The position numbers and the translations under genes are program-made. From Hyphomicrobiales bacterium (GTDB taxonomy: Bacteria > Pseudomonadota > Alphaproteobacteria > Rhizobiales > Beijerinckiaceae): a stretch of DNA of 47,564 bases. Of this stretch, positions 33,253 to 42,679 are shown in pieces. The stretch spans positions 1 through 47,564 of the forward strand of contig JAQGJX010000128.1 in NCBI GenBank assembly GCA_028290405.1, written 5' to 3'. Each line of letters begins with the position of its first letter. Position 1 is the stretch's first letter. The notes beneath the pieces were generated by a model that searched no databases, was not told where the DNA came from, and saw only the letters and a list, made by a program, of their open reading frames with translations.

Positions 33253-35064
33253 TCAGCCGGCGCTGCACGCGGCCCCGCCCAGCACGCAGAAGCGCGCGCA
33301 ATGGGGATGGTTGAGGGCGACGTCGCGCGAGGCCTGCGCCAGCGTGGCGCCGAGCTCGAAGCGCTCGTCGTAGGCCAGCAGCGTGCAGGCCAGCACGGCT
33401 GGCGCCTCGGCGCCCTTGCGCTTCACCACCATGCGCGAGGAGGCGCACATCACGTCCGACGGCGACTTGTGCAGGACGCCCCAGCACGCGGTCGTGATCT
33501 CCGGCACGTCGGCGCGCTCGTCCATCTCGGGAAACAGCACCAGCTGCACGGGATCGGACGCGTCCACCGGCAGGCCATGCGCGGCGAACAGCCTCGCGTA
33601 GCCCGCCCGCACAAGGCCCTCCGTCTCGCCGGTATAAAGGCGTCCGGCGACGTGCAGCCGGAAACCGTTGCGCGCCAGCCATTGCAGGCCATCAAGCCCC
33701 GGCCCCCATGAGCGCGGCCCGCGCTCCAGTTCGTGCAGCTTTTGCGTATAATGATCCAGCGACACGCGCATGGTGAGCCGCTCGCCGTACGCCGCCTGAA
33801 GGGCCAGCAGCTCGCGCTCGAAGCGCCGCATGGGCTTCATGGCGTTGGTGAGCATCATCACCCGGAAGCCCCGCGACAGCGCGTCCTGCATCATCTCCAT
33901 GATCTGCGGATTGAGGAACGGCTCGCCGCCCGTGAAGCCGATCTCCTGCGTCGGCAGCCCGTCCCGGGCGATCTCGTCCAGATAGGCGCGCGCTTCGGCG
34001 GCGGTGATGTAGGCGAGCCGGTCGTTGCGCGGCGTGGATTCGATGTAGCAGCTTGCGCAGGACAGGTTGCAGAGCGTGCCCGTGTTGATCCACAGCGTGC
34101 GCAGCCCGGCCATCGCGACGCTGGCGCGCGCCTCTCCGGCGGCGGTGATCGCGGGATCGGAAAACTTCGCGCCCGGCAATCGCGGCGCGGGCTCGGCAGG
34201 CGGCCAGGCGGCCTCGCCCTGCCCGGCCGTGAACCGCAAGACGGCGGGCGCCAGCGGCGCGCCGGCGGCCTTCGCCTCCTCCTTGGGCAGCACGTCGCAT
34301 GACGGCCACAGGCCGGTCTCCAGCCCCGCCGCATAGTCCGCCGGCAGGCCCCCGGCGCGCATTTTCGCTGCGGCGGCCGCATGGTCGTAATCCAGCGCGG
34401 CGTGCTCGACGAGGAGCGCGCCCGGCGCCTCTCCGGCGCTGAGCACGCTGAACCAGACGCGCGGCGTCCCGTCGTTGGCCGGCATGCCGAGCGCGCCGGA
34501 ATTATGCCAGAGGCGCCCCTGCATGATGCGCGTGAACGGCAGGCCGCTGTGGCCCGCCAGCACGCCGTCGCAACCCGTCAGCGCGATGTCGTGCGACAGC
34601 ACGCGTTCGGGCGCGGAGCCGAACACGAATCGGCTCGTCTCGCCCGGGGCGCCGTGGGCGACCGCCAGCCGCACGCCGTTGATCTCGATGTCGAGCCGCG
34701 ACGGCAGCCCCGCCATCCAGGCGCGGCGCTCGCCGTCGAGTTGGCCGGCCGCGTGGGCGAACCAGCGGCCGGAGGCCGCGTCGCACGCGCTTCCGGGCGC
34801 GAACCCGCAGCCGCAATCGGCGGCGCTCGCCCCCAGGGCCTCCTCGCAATTGCCCGCCGTGACGCGCACGCCGCTGGCCCGCAGCAGGTCCACGCACGCG
34901 CGCGCGTCGGCGCAATAGGCCGCGACGTCGCCCGTGCAGACCATGCTGGAGGGCGCGACGCCCCGCCGCGCCGCCTCCCGCATCAGCGCCTGGAGCGCCT
35001 CCAGGTTGGAGTAGACGCCGCCGAAGACGAGGACCGGACCGGCCATCAGGATGGTTTCGCTCAT
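33253..35064 (-). CDS. Fusion of a degenerate metallophosphatase domain to a radical SAM domain
   Basis: A 603-residue cytosolic protein. Residues about 10-260 have the calcineurin-like phosphatase layout: GGVYSNLEAL (15-24), TGDVAAY (44-50), GNCEE (71-75), VAHGAP (135-140), GHSGLPF (171-177). Metal-1 ligands are lost (Asp to Gly16, His to Tyr18, last His to Gly174); metal-2 ligands Asp46, Asn72, His137 and His172 remain. Cys84/86/94 form an extra cluster. Residues about 320-520 are a radical SAM domain with Cys332/336/339 (CNLSCASC) and GGEP at 379-382. Six later Cys (527, 540, 560, 589, 593, 600) could bind auxiliary Fe-S clusters. It sits 64 bp from the Bug gene and divergent from the VOC gene. 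Function unknown. Confidence 0.85.
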   Translation of the reverse strand: MSETILMAGPVLVFGGVYSNLEALQALMREAARRGVAPSSMVCTGDVAAYCADARACVDLLRASGVRVTAGNCEEALGASAADCGCGFAPGSACDAASGRWFAHAAGQLDGERRAWMAGLPSRLDIEINGVRLAVAHGAPGETSRFVFGSAPERVLSHDIALTGCDGVLAGHSGLPFTRIMQGRLWHNSGALGMPANDGTPRVWFSVLSAGEAPGALLVEHAALDYDHAAAAAKMRAGGLPADYAAGLETGLWPSCDVLPKEEAKAAGAPLAPAVLRFTAGQGEAAWPPAEPAPRLPGAKFSDPAITAAGEARASVAMAGLRTLWINTGTLCNLSCASCYIESTPRNDRLAYITAAEARAYLDEIARDGLPTQEIGFTGGEPFLNPQIMEMMQDALSRGFRVMMLTNAMKPMRRFERELLALQAAYGERLTMRVSLDHYTQKLHELERGPRSWGPGLDGLQWLARNGFRLHVAGRLYTGETEGLVRAGYARLFAAHGLPVDASDPVQLVLFPEMDERADVPEITTACWGVLHKSPSDVMCASSRMVVKRKGAEAPAVLACTLLAYDERFELGATLAQASRDVALNHPHCARFCVLGGAACSAG

Positions 35065-35208
35065 GGTCCTCCAGTTACCTCCTCGTGGCGCGTTTTTGAA
35101 GGCGCGGCGGACGCATCATTCAGATGCGCGGTCCCGCTTTCTTCGCTATGCTGGCCTCCACAGCGCTGCGGGCGCGATCTGAACTGAACAATTCCGGGAG
35201 GGTGCACT

Positions 35209-36171
35209 ATGAGCGATCCGAGAGTCACGGGACTGCGCAACGTCGATCTGGCGGTTTACGATCTGGCGCAGAGCGCCCAGTTCTACAAGGACCATTGGGC
35301 CCTGTCGGAAGTCTCCCGCAACGGCGACAGCGCCCTTATGCGCGCCACCGGCGAGGAACATCACGTGGTCGCCCTGCACCAGCGCCCGCGCGCCGGCATC
35401 ATCTCCGTCACCTTCGCGGCGCCCGACAAGGCGGCCGTGGACGGCCTGCACGCCAAGGCGCTGGGCGTCGGCGCGGCCGTCGCCTCGGCGCCCCACGCGC
35501 TCGACGCCGCTGCGGGCGGCGGCTACGGCTTCGAGTTGAGCTCGCCCGAAGGCCAGGTGCTGCGCATCTCGTCGGACGTCGCCGCTCACGCAGATGTGAC
35601 CCAGGACGCCGCCAAGCCCTCGCGCATCAACCACGTGGTGCTGAACGCGGCCCGCATGGACGACCAGATGCGCTTCTTCTGCGACGTGCTGGGGTTCAAG
35701 TTCTCGGACTTCAACGGCCACATGAACTTCATCCGCTGCTCGCGCAACCACCACTCGATCGCGCTGGCGCAGTCCGAAGGCGCCTCGCTGAACCACGTGG
35801 CGTTCGAGATGGAGAACTTCGACGGCCTGATGAGCGGCGTCGGCCGCATGCGCATGGGCGAGCACGAGGTCGGCTGGGGCGTCGGCCGCCACGCGGGCCC
35901 GGGCCAGAACATCTTCTCGTATTTCGTGGACCCGAACGGCTACGCCATCGAATACACCACCGAGGTGGATCAGGTGGACGACACCTACGTCTCCCACGAC
36001 GGCAGCTACTGGACGGCCCGTCCGCTGCGCCCCTGCTCCTGGGCGGGCCGCAAGACCGTGCCGACGGACTGGATGCACCACGCCATGGCGGGCAAGACCA
36101 TCGAGGAGCGCAACGCCCAGCTCGCCGCCGGAAATTGCGACGACGTGATCTCGGAAAAGATGGCGAGCTGA
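35209..36171 (+). CDS. VOC-family (class I) extradiol dioxygenase
   Basis: A 320-residue protein with two vicinal-oxygen-chelate modules (about 5-125 and 138-260). The second has the metal triad His142 (RINHVVLN), His196 (SLNHVAFE) and Glu248 (NGYAIEYTTE), the pattern of catechol 2,3-dioxygenases. The C-terminal 60 residues, with a SYWTARP segment, form a tail. Ring substrate unknown. GGGAGGG lies about six bases upstream of the ATG. It is followed by repeats, not by pathway genes. Confidence 0.9.
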   Translation: MSDPRVTGLRNVDLAVYDLAQSAQFYKDHWALSEVSRNGDSALMRATGEEHHVVALHQRPRAGIISVTFAAPDKAAVDGLHAKALGVGAAVASAPHALDAAAGGGYGFELSSPEGQVLRISSDVAAHADVTQDAAKPSRINHVVLNAARMDDQMRFFCDVLGFKFSDFNGHMNFIRCSRNHHSIALAQSEGASLNHVAFEMENFDGLMSGVGRMRMGEHEVGWGVGRHAGPGQNIFSYFVDPNGYAIEYTTEVDQVDDTYVSHDGSYWTARPLRPCSWAGRKTVPTDWMHHAMAGKTIEERNAQLAAGNCDDVISEKMAS

Positions 36172-36172
36172 G

Positions 36173-36391
36173 AAGTCCTGCGGGATCGAGCCGGATCCCA
36201 CCCTTTCCCTCCCCTGATGGGAGGGAACGCCGTGCTTGCGAGATTGAGCGCGTCGTCCCCGTGAAGCCCGCGCGCGAACTCCCTCCCCTCAGGGGAGGGT
36301 TGGGGCGGGGTAGGCCACAAGTCCTGCGAGAGCGAGCCAGACCCCACCCTGTCCCTTGACGGGCGGCCACTCCGTGCTTGCGGGATTGCGC
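36173..36391. repeat. Tandem copies of a palindromic dispersed repeat
   Basis: Two related copies begin AAGTCCTGCG at 36173 and 36319, continue through CCCACCCT and end in TGCTTGCG(A/G)GATTG. Copy 1 contains the stem TTCCCTCCC/GGGAGGGAA at 36205-36227. Between the copies lies CCCTCCCC-TCA-GGGGAGGG at 36281-36299. This repeat array accounts for most of the 301-bp gene-free stretch 36172-36472. Confidence 0.7.
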
Positions 36392-36472
36392 TTACGTCCC
36401 GCCCGCCCCAACCCAAATCCACCCGTCTCGCCTATGGTGCGGCCAACCCCAACCCCACCAGGACCGCACCCC

Positions 36473-36718
36473 ATGGCCGACCACGCGAAGACCCATTTCC
36501 ACAACCAGCCCGGCGTACCGTCCGTGCGCGTCGGCGTCAAGGAATTCATGTGCATCGGCGCCCTGCCGCCGTTCGACCATCCGCACATCTTCATCGACAT
36601 GGGCGGCGACACCGAGACCGTGTGCCCCTATTGCTCGACCCGCTACGTCTACGACGGCTCGCTCGGCCCCCACGCCGCGCCCGCCGAATGCGAGCTGACG
36701 TCTCCGCTCGCCGCCTGA
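36473..36718 (+). CDS. Zinc-finger (zf-CHCC) domain protein
   Basis: An 81-residue protein with the zf-CHCC zinc-binding set Cys27 (FMCIG), His38 (HPHIFIDMG), Cys51 and Cys54 (CPYCSTRYVY). In alphaproteobacteria and mitochondria this domain is related to the NDUFS6 subunit of respiratory complex I, although bacterial forms are often stand-alone and uncharacterised. The ATG at 36473 is chosen for family fit. It precedes the FAD monooxygenase by 13 bases. Confidence 0.88.
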   Translation: MADHAKTHFHNQPGVPSVRVGVKEFMCIGALPPFDHPHIFIDMGGDTETVCPYCSTRYVYDGSLGPHAAPAECELTSPLAA

Positions 36719-36731
36719 TCCCCAACCTCGC

Positions 36732-37967
36732 GTGAGCGAACCCCTCCACGTCGTCATCGCGGGCGCGGGCGTCGGCGGCCTCGCCGCCGCGCTGGGCCTG
36801 TCGCGCATCGGCGCGCGGGTGACGGTGCTGGAGCGCGCGCCCGCGTTCGACGAAGTGGGCGCGGGCATCCAGCTTTCCCCCAATGCGACGCGCATCCTGC
36901 AAGGCTGGGGCGTGCTCGACAGGTTGCTGCCCCATGCGCTGGCGCCCGAGGCCTTGCGCGTGCGCCGCGCCCGCGACGGGTCGGACCTGATGCGCATGCC
37001 GCTGGGCGCGCTGGCCGCCGCCCGCTGGGGGGGGCCGCACCTGGTGCTTCACCGGGCGGACCTGCAACGGGTGCTGGTGGACCTGTGCCGCCACAGCCCC
37101 GGCGTGACGATCAAGACCAACGTGGACGTGCTGGGCTTCGCGGCCATTGAGGGCGGCGTTCAGGTCGGGGCGCGCGAGGACGGTGCCCATGTGCGCTTCG
37201 AGGGCGACGTGCTGGTGGGCGCGGACGGCCTGCGCTCTCCGGTGCGCGAACGGCTGGGGCTGGGCCTCGGCGACCGGCCCATCTATTCAGGGCGCAGCGC
37301 GTGGCGCGCCCTTGTCCCCGGCCCCCTCGCGCCCGCGAGCGCGCTGCGGCTGGAGACGAACCTGTGGCTCGGCGCCCGGGCCCATCTGGTGCATTACCCG
37401 CTGCGCGCGGGGGATCTCGTCAACCTCGTCGCCATCGTCGAGGATTCGTGGCGCGGCGAGGACCAGCAGGACCCGTGGCGCTCCCAGGCGGCCGATCCGC
37501 GCATCCTGCGCAACGCCTTCTCGGGCTGGACCCGCGAGGCGCGCGACCTCATCGGGCTGGCGAAGGACTGGCGCCGCTGGCCGCTGTTCGACCGCTATCT
37601 GGCTCCCCGCTGGAGCCTAGACCGCGTGGTGTTGCTGGGCGACGCCGCCCATCCCGTGCTGCCCTTCCTGGCGCAGGGCGCGGCGCTGGCCATCGAGGAC
37701 GCCTCCGCCCTCGCCCGCGCCTTCGCGGCCCACGGCCGGGACGTCGCGCCCGCCATCAAGGCCTACGAAAACGAGCGCATGCCGCGAGCGGCGGACGTCA
37801 CCATGGCGTCGCGCCGGCAAGGCTCGATCTACCATTTCGGCCAGCCGCTTGCGTTCGCGCGCGACGCCGTCATGCGCCGGCTCGACATCGAGGGGATGAT
37901 GGGCCGGATGGACTGGCTGTACGGCTACAGCGAAGGCCGCGGCGTGCGCAGGCGCCTGCTCCCGTAA
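36732..37967 (+). CDS. FAD-dependent aromatic monooxygenase (salicylate-hydroxylase-like)
   Basis: A 411-residue class A flavoprotein monooxygenase. The Rossmann motif GAGVGG is at 11-16, then LERAPAFDEVGAGIQLSPNA (typical of salicylate and 6-hydroxynicotinate hydroxylases), a DG motif VGADGLRSP near 162-170, and the FAD ribityl motif GDAAHPVLPFLAQG near 303-316. It likely hydroxylates a carboxylated or phenolic ring using NAD(P)H. The start is GTG at 36732. It may be co-transcribed with the zinc-finger gene. Confidence 0.92.
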   Translation: MSEPLHVVIAGAGVGGLAAALGLSRIGARVTVLERAPAFDEVGAGIQLSPNATRILQGWGVLDRLLPHALAPEALRVRRARDGSDLMRMPLGALAAARWGGPHLVLHRADLQRVLVDLCRHSPGVTIKTNVDVLGFAAIEGGVQVGAREDGAHVRFEGDVLVGADGLRSPVRERLGLGLGDRPIYSGRSAWRALVPGPLAPASALRLETNLWLGARAHLVHYPLRAGDLVNLVAIVEDSWRGEDQQDPWRSQAADPRILRNAFSGWTREARDLIGLAKDWRRWPLFDRYLAPRWSLDRVVLLGDAAHPVLPFLAQGAALAIEDASALARAFAAHGRDVAPAIKAYENERMPRAADVTMASRRQGSIYHFGQPLAFARDAVMRRLDIEGMMGRMDWLYGYSEGRGVRRRLLP

Positions 37968-38010
37968 AGCGCTTGTCGGCCCGCTCAGGCCCGGCTAATC
38001 GTGAAGCGCT

Positions 38011-38095
38011 GCGGACGTGGCGAAACTGGTAGACGCAAGAGACTTAAAATCTCTCGGGTTATCCCGTGCGGGTTCGATCCCCGCCGTCCGCACCA
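38011..38095 (+). tRNA. tRNA-Leu(UAA)
   Basis: Acceptor arms GCGGACG and CGTCCGC pair fully, followed by discriminator A and encoded CCA. The D-arm reads GTGGCGAAACTGGTAGACGC. The anticodon stem is AGAGA/TCTCT around CTTAAAA, so the anticodon is TAA (38045-38047). The T-arm is GCGGGTTCGATCCCCGC. The long variable arm CGGGTTATCCCG is typical of Leu tRNA. Confidence 0.97.
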
Positions 38096-38156
38096 AGCCC
38101 CCTGAATCGAAACGGCGGCCCGAAGGCCGCCGACGCCGACGCTCCCATGGAGGGGC

Positions 38157-38288
38157 TCAGCAGCTCCAGCGCGCCTTGCCGCTGTTCTGCGTATAGGTGC
38201 ACTTGGCCTCGGCGGACGCGCCGATCAGCAGAGGCGTGACGACCACGGAAAGCACGGCGACAAGAGCGGCGAACATCAGCTTCTTCAT
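38157..38288 (-). CDS. Small secreted peptide with two cysteines
   Basis: A 43-residue product with a clear signal peptide: MKKL, a hydrophobic core to about residue 22, and a likely cut after ASAEA near residue 28. The mature part is about 15 residues, beginning KCTYTQNSGK and ending in Cys, giving two Cys that may pair. There is no family I can name. The start at 38288 has GGGAA about eight bases upstream. It lies alone between tRNA-Leu and a dispersed repeat. Confidence 0.5.
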   Translation of the reverse strand: MKKLMFAALVAVLSVVVTPLLIGASAEAKCTYTQNSGKARWSC

Positions 38289-38404
38289 TTTTCGATTCCC
38301 CAGCAAGCATTGCAAACGACAGGACAATCGTAGCCGCATGCTTTACAATGACAAGCGCCGCCATGGCTCACATTTACACCAGTGGGCGGGCTGCTCGCCT
38401 TCGG

Positions 38405-38462
38405 CGCGCTCCATTCCGCAAGCACCGCGTTCCCTCCCCTCAGGGGAGGGAGTTCGCGCGGG
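38405..38462. repeat. Copy of the CCCTCCCC/GGGGAGGG dispersed repeat, inverted
   Basis: On the minus strand this copy contains CCCTCCCC, TGA, GGGGAGGG and then AACGCGGTGCTTGCGG. It matches the repeat at 36173-36250 in reverse orientation. The stem is at 38432-38450. Confidence 0.65.
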
Positions 38463-38527
38463 CGCCGTTTGCCTCCCGGCCCGCGCCCCTGTATGCCGCT
38501 GCTCACCGCACACAGGAACGCGCACGG

Positions 38528-38617
38528 ATGCCCGAGACGCTTGGAGAATGGCTGCTGATTCTGACCGGCGCCCTCTGGGGCGCGTGGTTCATGTGGAAGC
38601 GCAGCAAGAAGCCCTGA
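38528..38617 (+). CDS. Possible 29-residue membrane peptide
   Basis: A short frame encodes MPETLGEWLLILTGALWG, then a short end with a Lys/Arg cluster (WKRSKKP). That is one hydrophobic helix with a positive tail, the look of a bacterial single-pass micropeptide. It ends three bases before the serS stop on the other strand. There is no strong ribosome binding site. It may be noise; the amphipathic layout is the only support. Confidence 0.3.
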   Translation: MPETLGEWLLILTGALWGAWFMWKRSKKP

Positions 38618-38620
38618 GGC

Positions 38621-39898
38621 CTACTGGCTGATGAGCGTGCGCCCGCCCATGTAGGGGCGCAGCGCCTCCGGCACGGTCACGGAGCCGTCGGCGTTCTGGT
38701 AGTTCTCCAGCACCGCCACGAGCGCGCGGCCGACCGCCACGCCCGACCCGTTGAGCGTGTGCACGAAGCGCGTGGCCTTGCCCTCGGCCGGGCGGTAGCG
38801 CGCGTTCATGCGCCGCGCCTGGAAGTCGCCGCAAACCGAGCAGGACGAGATTTCGCGGAACCGGCCCTGCCCCGGCAGCCACACCTCAATGTCGTAGGTC
38901 TTCTGCGACGCGAAACCCATGTCGCCGGTGCACAGCGTCACCACGCGATAATGCAGGCCCAGGCGCTTCAGCACCTCCTCGGCGCACGCCGTCATGCGCT
39001 CGTGCTCCTCAAGCGACTGCTCGGGCGTGGCGATGGAGACAAGCTCCACCTTCTGGAACTGGTGCTGGCGGATCATGCCGCGCGTATCGCGCCCCGCAGC
39101 GCCAGCCTCCGCACGGAAGCACGCGGTGCCTGCGGTGAGGCGGATGGGAAGCTGCTTTTCCTCAAGGATGGACTCGCGCACCGTGTTGGTGAGCGGGACT
39201 TCGGCGGTCGGGATGAGCCAGAAGTCCTCCCCGGCCGCGAACTGGTCCTCGCGGAATTTCGGCAATTGCGCCGTGCCGAACATCGCCTCGTCGCGCACCA
39301 GCAGCGGCGGGTCGATCTCCGTGTAGCCGTGCTGGTCCGTGTGCAGGTCCAGCATGAACTGCATCAGCGCGCGCTCCATGCGGGCGAGCGCGCCCTTCAG
39401 GATCACGAATCGCGCGCCGGACATCTTGCCCGCCGTCTCGAAATCCATGAGACCGAGCGCCTCGCCGATCTCGAAATGCTCCCTGGGCTTGAAATCCATC
39501 GTGGGCCGGCTGCCCACGACGCGCGCCTCCACGTTGTCCTCCTCGCCCTTGCCGTAAGGCACGTCGGGCAGCGGCAGGTTGGGCTCCTTGGCGAGCGCCT
39601 CCTCGAGCGCCTTCACGGCGGCGCGCTCCTCCTCCTCCCACTTGGGGAAGTCTTCCTTGATGCGCGCCACCTCCGCCTTCAACTCGTCGGCGCGGGCGAC
39701 GTTTTTGTCCTTCATCGCCTGGCCGATTTCCTTGGACGCGGCGTTGCGGCGCTCCTGGGCGACCTGCAGTTTGGCGATCGCGGCCCGGCGAACGTCGTCC
39801 AGCTCGAACAGCTTTTGCGCCAGCGGCGGCAGGTTGCGGCGCGCGCGGCCCTCCTCGAAGAGCGCTTCGTTCTCGCGGATCCAGCGGATGTCGTACAT
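38621..39898 (-). CDS. serS: Seryl-tRNA synthetase SerS
   Basis: Charges tRNA-Ser (and tRNA-Sec) with serine; 425 residues. The N-terminal coiled-coil arm (about 25-105) has alternating charged helices for tRNA binding. The class II catalytic core follows with motif 2 [21 protein letters not shown] and motif 3 [16 protein letters not shown] near the C-terminus. The ATG at 39898 gives the standard N-terminus [10 protein letters not shown]. Upstream lies the terminator of lon, so serS has its own promoter. Confidence 0.96.
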   Translation of the reverse strand: MYDIRWIRENEALFEEGRARRNLPPLAQKLFELDDVRRAAIAKLQVAQERRNAASKEIGQAMKDKNVARADELKAEVARIKEDFPKWEEEERAAVKALEEALAKEPNLPLPDVPYGKGEEDNVEARVVGSRPTMDFKPREHFEIGEALGLMDFETAGKMSGARFVILKGALARMERALMQFMLDLHTDQHGYTEIDPPLLVRDEAMFGTAQLPKFREDQFAAGEDFWLIPTAEVPLTNTVRESILEEKQLPIRLTAGTACFRAEAGAAGRDTRGMIRQHQFQKVELVSIATPEQSLEEHERMTACAEEVLKRLGLHYRVVTLCTGDMGFASQKTYDIEVWLPGQGRFREISSCSVCGDFQARRMNARYRPAEGKATRFVHTLNGSGVAVGRALVAVLENYQNADGSVTVPEALRPYMGGRTLISQ

Positions 39899-39946
39899 GT
39901 CGGAATCGTCCCTGAGCTGTCGGGGCTTGTGTAGTGCATGGCGGGA

Positions 39947-39980
39947 CAAAACAAAACCGCGCGCCCTGAGGGCGCGCGGC
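39947..39980 (-). terminator. Rho-independent terminator of lon
   Basis: On the minus strand CCGCGCGCCC and GGGCGCGCGG form a perfect 10-bp stem with a three-base loop, followed directly by TTTTGTTTTG. It starts 30 bases after the lon stop. Confidence 0.85.
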
Positions 39981-40009
39981 TTGTTGCTTTCGGCCTTGGT
40001 TGGCGGCGC

Positions 40010-42439
40010 TTAGTGCGCCACCACCCCTGCCCCGTCCTCGTCGCCCACCGGGCGGCGCTTGGCGGCGGCGGCTTCCTTCTGCTCGTCCCACTCGATGGCG
40101 ACGGGCTGGCGCACGAGGGCGTGCTTCAGCACTTCGTCCATCCGCGAGACCGGGACGATCTCGAGCGCATTCTTCACCGAGGCCGGAATGTCCGCCAGAT
40201 CCTTGGCGTTCTCTTCCGGGATCAGCACCTTCTTGAGGCCGCCGCGCAGGGCAGCGAGCAGCTTCTCCTTCAGGCCGCCGATCGGCAGCACGCGTCCGCG
40301 CAGCGTGACTTCGCCGGTCATGGCGATGTCGCGACGCACCGGGATGCCGGTGAGCACCGAGACGATGGCGGTCGCCATCGCGATGCCGGCCGACGGGCCA
40401 TCCTTGGGCGTCGCGCCTTCCGGCACGTGCACGTGGATGTCGCGACGCTCGAACATCGGCGGCTCGATGCCGAAGTCGATGGCGCGCGAACGCACGTAGG
40501 ACGCCGCCGCCGAAATCGACTCCTTCATCACCTCCTTGAGGTTGCCCGTGACCGTCATGCGGCCCTTGCCGGGCATCATGACGCCTTCGATGGTCAGCAG
40601 CTCGCCGCCCACTTCCGTCCAGGCCAGGCCCGTCACCGCGCCCACCTGGTCCTCGGTCTCCGCCTCGCCGTAGCGATACTTCGGCACGCCGAGGTAGGTC
40701 GGCAGGTTCTCGCTGTTGACCGCGACCTTCTTCTTCTTCGAGGTGAGCAGCTCCTTCACCGCCTTGCGGGCGAGGTTGGAGATTTCACGCTCGAGATTGC
40801 GGACGCCCGCCTCCCGCGTATAGCGGCGGATGAGCGTCAGCAGCGCGGCGTCGTCGATCGACCATTCCGTCGGCGACAGGCCATGCTTGTGCACGGCCGC
40901 CGGGATCAGGTGCTTGCGGGCGATCTCGAGCTTCTCGTCCTCCGTGTAGCCGGCGATCCGGATGATCTCCATGCGGTCCATGAGGGGCGCAGGGATGTTC
41001 AGCGTGTTCGCCGTCGTCACGAACATGACGCTCGACAGGTCGTAGTCGACCTCGAGGTAATGGTCGTTGAAGGACTGGTTCTGCTCGGGGTCGAGGACCT
41101 CAAGCAGGGCCGAAGACGGGTCGCCGCGGAAGTCCATGCCCATCTTGTCGATCTCGTCGAGCAGGAAGAGCGGGTTGGACGTCTTGGCCTTGCGCATCGA
41201 CTGGATGATCTTGCCGGGCATCGAGCCGATGTAGGTGCGCCGGTGCCCGCGGATCTCCGCCTCGTCCCGCACGCCGCCAAGCGACATGCGCACGAACTCG
41301 CGGCCCGTCGCCTTGGCGATGGACTTGCCGAGCGAGGTCTTGCCGACGCCCGGAGGCCCGACAAGGCACAGGATCGGACCCGTGAGCTTGTTGGCGCGCT
41401 GCTGCACGGCGAGGTACTCGACGATGCGCTCCTTGACCTTGTCCAGGCCGAAGTGATCGCCATCAAGCACTTCTTCGGCGAGCTTCAAGTCCTTCTTCAC
41501 CTTGGAGCGCTTGCCCCATGGGATGGACAGCATCCAGTCGAGATAGTTGCGCACCACGGTGGCTTCCGCCGACATGGGGCTCATCTGCCGGAGCTTCTTC
41601 AGCTCCGCCATGGCCTTGTCGCGGGCCTCCTTCGAGAGCTTAACGCCCTTGATGCGCTCCTCGAGCTCGCCCAGCTCATCCTTCCCGTCCTCGTCGCCGA
41701 GTTCCTTCTGGATCGCCTTCATCTGCTCGTTGAGGTAGTACTCGCGCTGGGTCTTCTCCATCTGGCGCTTGACGCGCGTGCGGATGCGCTTCTCGACCTG
41801 AAGGACCGAGATTTCGCTCTCCATCAGCCCCAGGCACTTTTCAAGGCGCTTGGTGACCGAGGGGGTCTCGAGGATTTCCTGCTTGTCGCTGATCTTGATC
41901 GCGAGGTGCGACGCGATGGTGTCGGCGAGCTTCGAGAAATCGTCAATTTGCCCAACGGCAGCAACGACTTCGGCCGAAACCTTCTTATTCAGCTTCACGT
42001 AGCCTTCGAACTCCGACACGACGGAGCGCGCCAGGGCCTCGACCTCGATGGCCGCGCCCAGGTCGTCCGCGATGACGGCGGCCTTGGCCTCGTAGTAATC
42101 GTCCGTGCGGGTGTAGCCCTTCACGGCGGCGCGCGCCGCGCCCTCTACCAGCACCTTCACGGTGCCGTCGGGCAGCTTCAGCAGCTGAAGCACGGTCGCA
42201 AGCGTACCCGTGGTGAAGATGGAGTCCGTCTCCGGGTCGTCGTCGGCGGCGTTCTTCTGCGTCGCGAGCAGAATGTGCCGGTCGCCCTTCATGACCTCTT
42301 CCAGCGCGCGAATGGACTTCTCGCGGCCGACGAACAGAGGAACGATCATGTGGGGGAAGACGACGATGTCGCGCAGCGGAAGAACCGGATAGGTCTCAAT
42401 CACGCCAGGCTCAGCTAGGGCACGCTTTTCTGTTGTCAT
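40010..42439 (-). CDS. lon: ATP-dependent protease Lon
   Basis: A cytosolic hexameric AAA+ protease of 809 residues that degrades misfolded and regulatory proteins. The N-terminal substrate domain spans about 15-215, a coiled-coil linker 220-310, the AAA+ module has Walker A Lys367 (GPPGVGKT) and a Walker [12 protein letters not shown], and the protease domain has Ser683 (KDGPSAG) and Lys724 (GGLKEK) as catalytic dyad. A predicted heat-shock promoter lies about 210 bases upstream. The hupB gene often found after lon is not present here. Confidence 0.97.
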   Translation of the reverse strand: MTTEKRALAEPGVIETYPVLPLRDIVVFPHMIVPLFVGREKSIRALEEVMKGDRHILLATQKNAADDDPETDSIFTTGTLATVLQLLKLPDGTVKVLVEGAARAAVKGYTRTDDYYEAKAAVIADDLGAAIEVEALARSVVSEFEGYVKLNKKVSAEVVAAVGQIDDFSKLADTIASHLAIKISDKQEILETPSVTKRLEKCLGLMESEISVLQVEKRIRTRVKRQMEKTQREYYLNEQMKAIQKELGDEDGKDELGELEERIKGVKLSKEARDKAMAELKKLRQMSPMSAEATVVRNYLDWMLSIPWGKRSKVKKDLKLAEEVLDGDHFGLDKVKERIVEYLAVQQRANKLTGPILCLVGPPGVGKTSLGKSIAKATGREFVRMSLGGVRDEAEIRGHRRTYIGSMPGKIIQSMRKAKTSNPLFLLDEIDKMGMDFRGDPSSALLEVLDPEQNQSFNDHYLEVDYDLSSVMFVTTANTLNIPAPLMDRMEIIRIAGYTEDEKLEIARKHLIPAAVHKHGLSPTEWSIDDAALLTLIRRYTREAGVRNLEREISNLARKAVKELLTSKKKKVAVNSENLPTYLGVPKYRYGEAETEDQVGAVTGLAWTEVGGELLTIEGVMMPGKGRMTVTGNLKEVMKESISAAASYVRSRAIDFGIEPPMFERRDIHVHVPEGATPKDGPSAGIAMATAIVSVLTGIPVRRDIAMTGEVTLRGRVLPIGGLKEKLLAALRGGLKKVLIPEENAKDLADIPASVKNALEIVPVSRMDEVLKHALVRQPVAIEWDEQKEAAAAKRRPVGDEDGAGVVAH

Positions 42440-42650
42440 CGTTCCAGTCCTGTTGCGTTCGTCCCTGCGGCGCTCAAGAGCCTCCGTGGGACGGGACGCT
42501 CACCGGTCAGAAGAACAGATTCGCGGACAAATCTGAAAAGCTTCTCCGGCAGGCGTCTTGCCGTGGGCCCTCCCGGAGGCGCCCCGGCGGTTGAGTGAGA
42601 CGAAAAGCGCGGCTCCGACTTGTCGCCGCAGCCGCGCCTCGTCCCAGAAC

Positions 42651-42679
42651 AAATGGCGTCCGGGAACGCCCTTTTCAAG
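42651..42679 (-). promoter_or_regulatory. RpoH (sigma-32)-like promoter of lon
   Basis: On the minus strand CTTGAAA, 14 bases, then CGCCATTT matches the E. coli heat-shock consensus CTTGAAA / CCCCATNT at all but one fixed base. Lon is a classical heat-shock gene. Confidence 0.5.

Noticed and set aside
39938-42418. An open frame of more than 800 codons antisense to lon
   Set aside because: High GC content makes antisense frames of real genes run open. Its product is low-complexity His/Arg/Leu-rich sequence without domains, while lon on the other strand is unmistakable.
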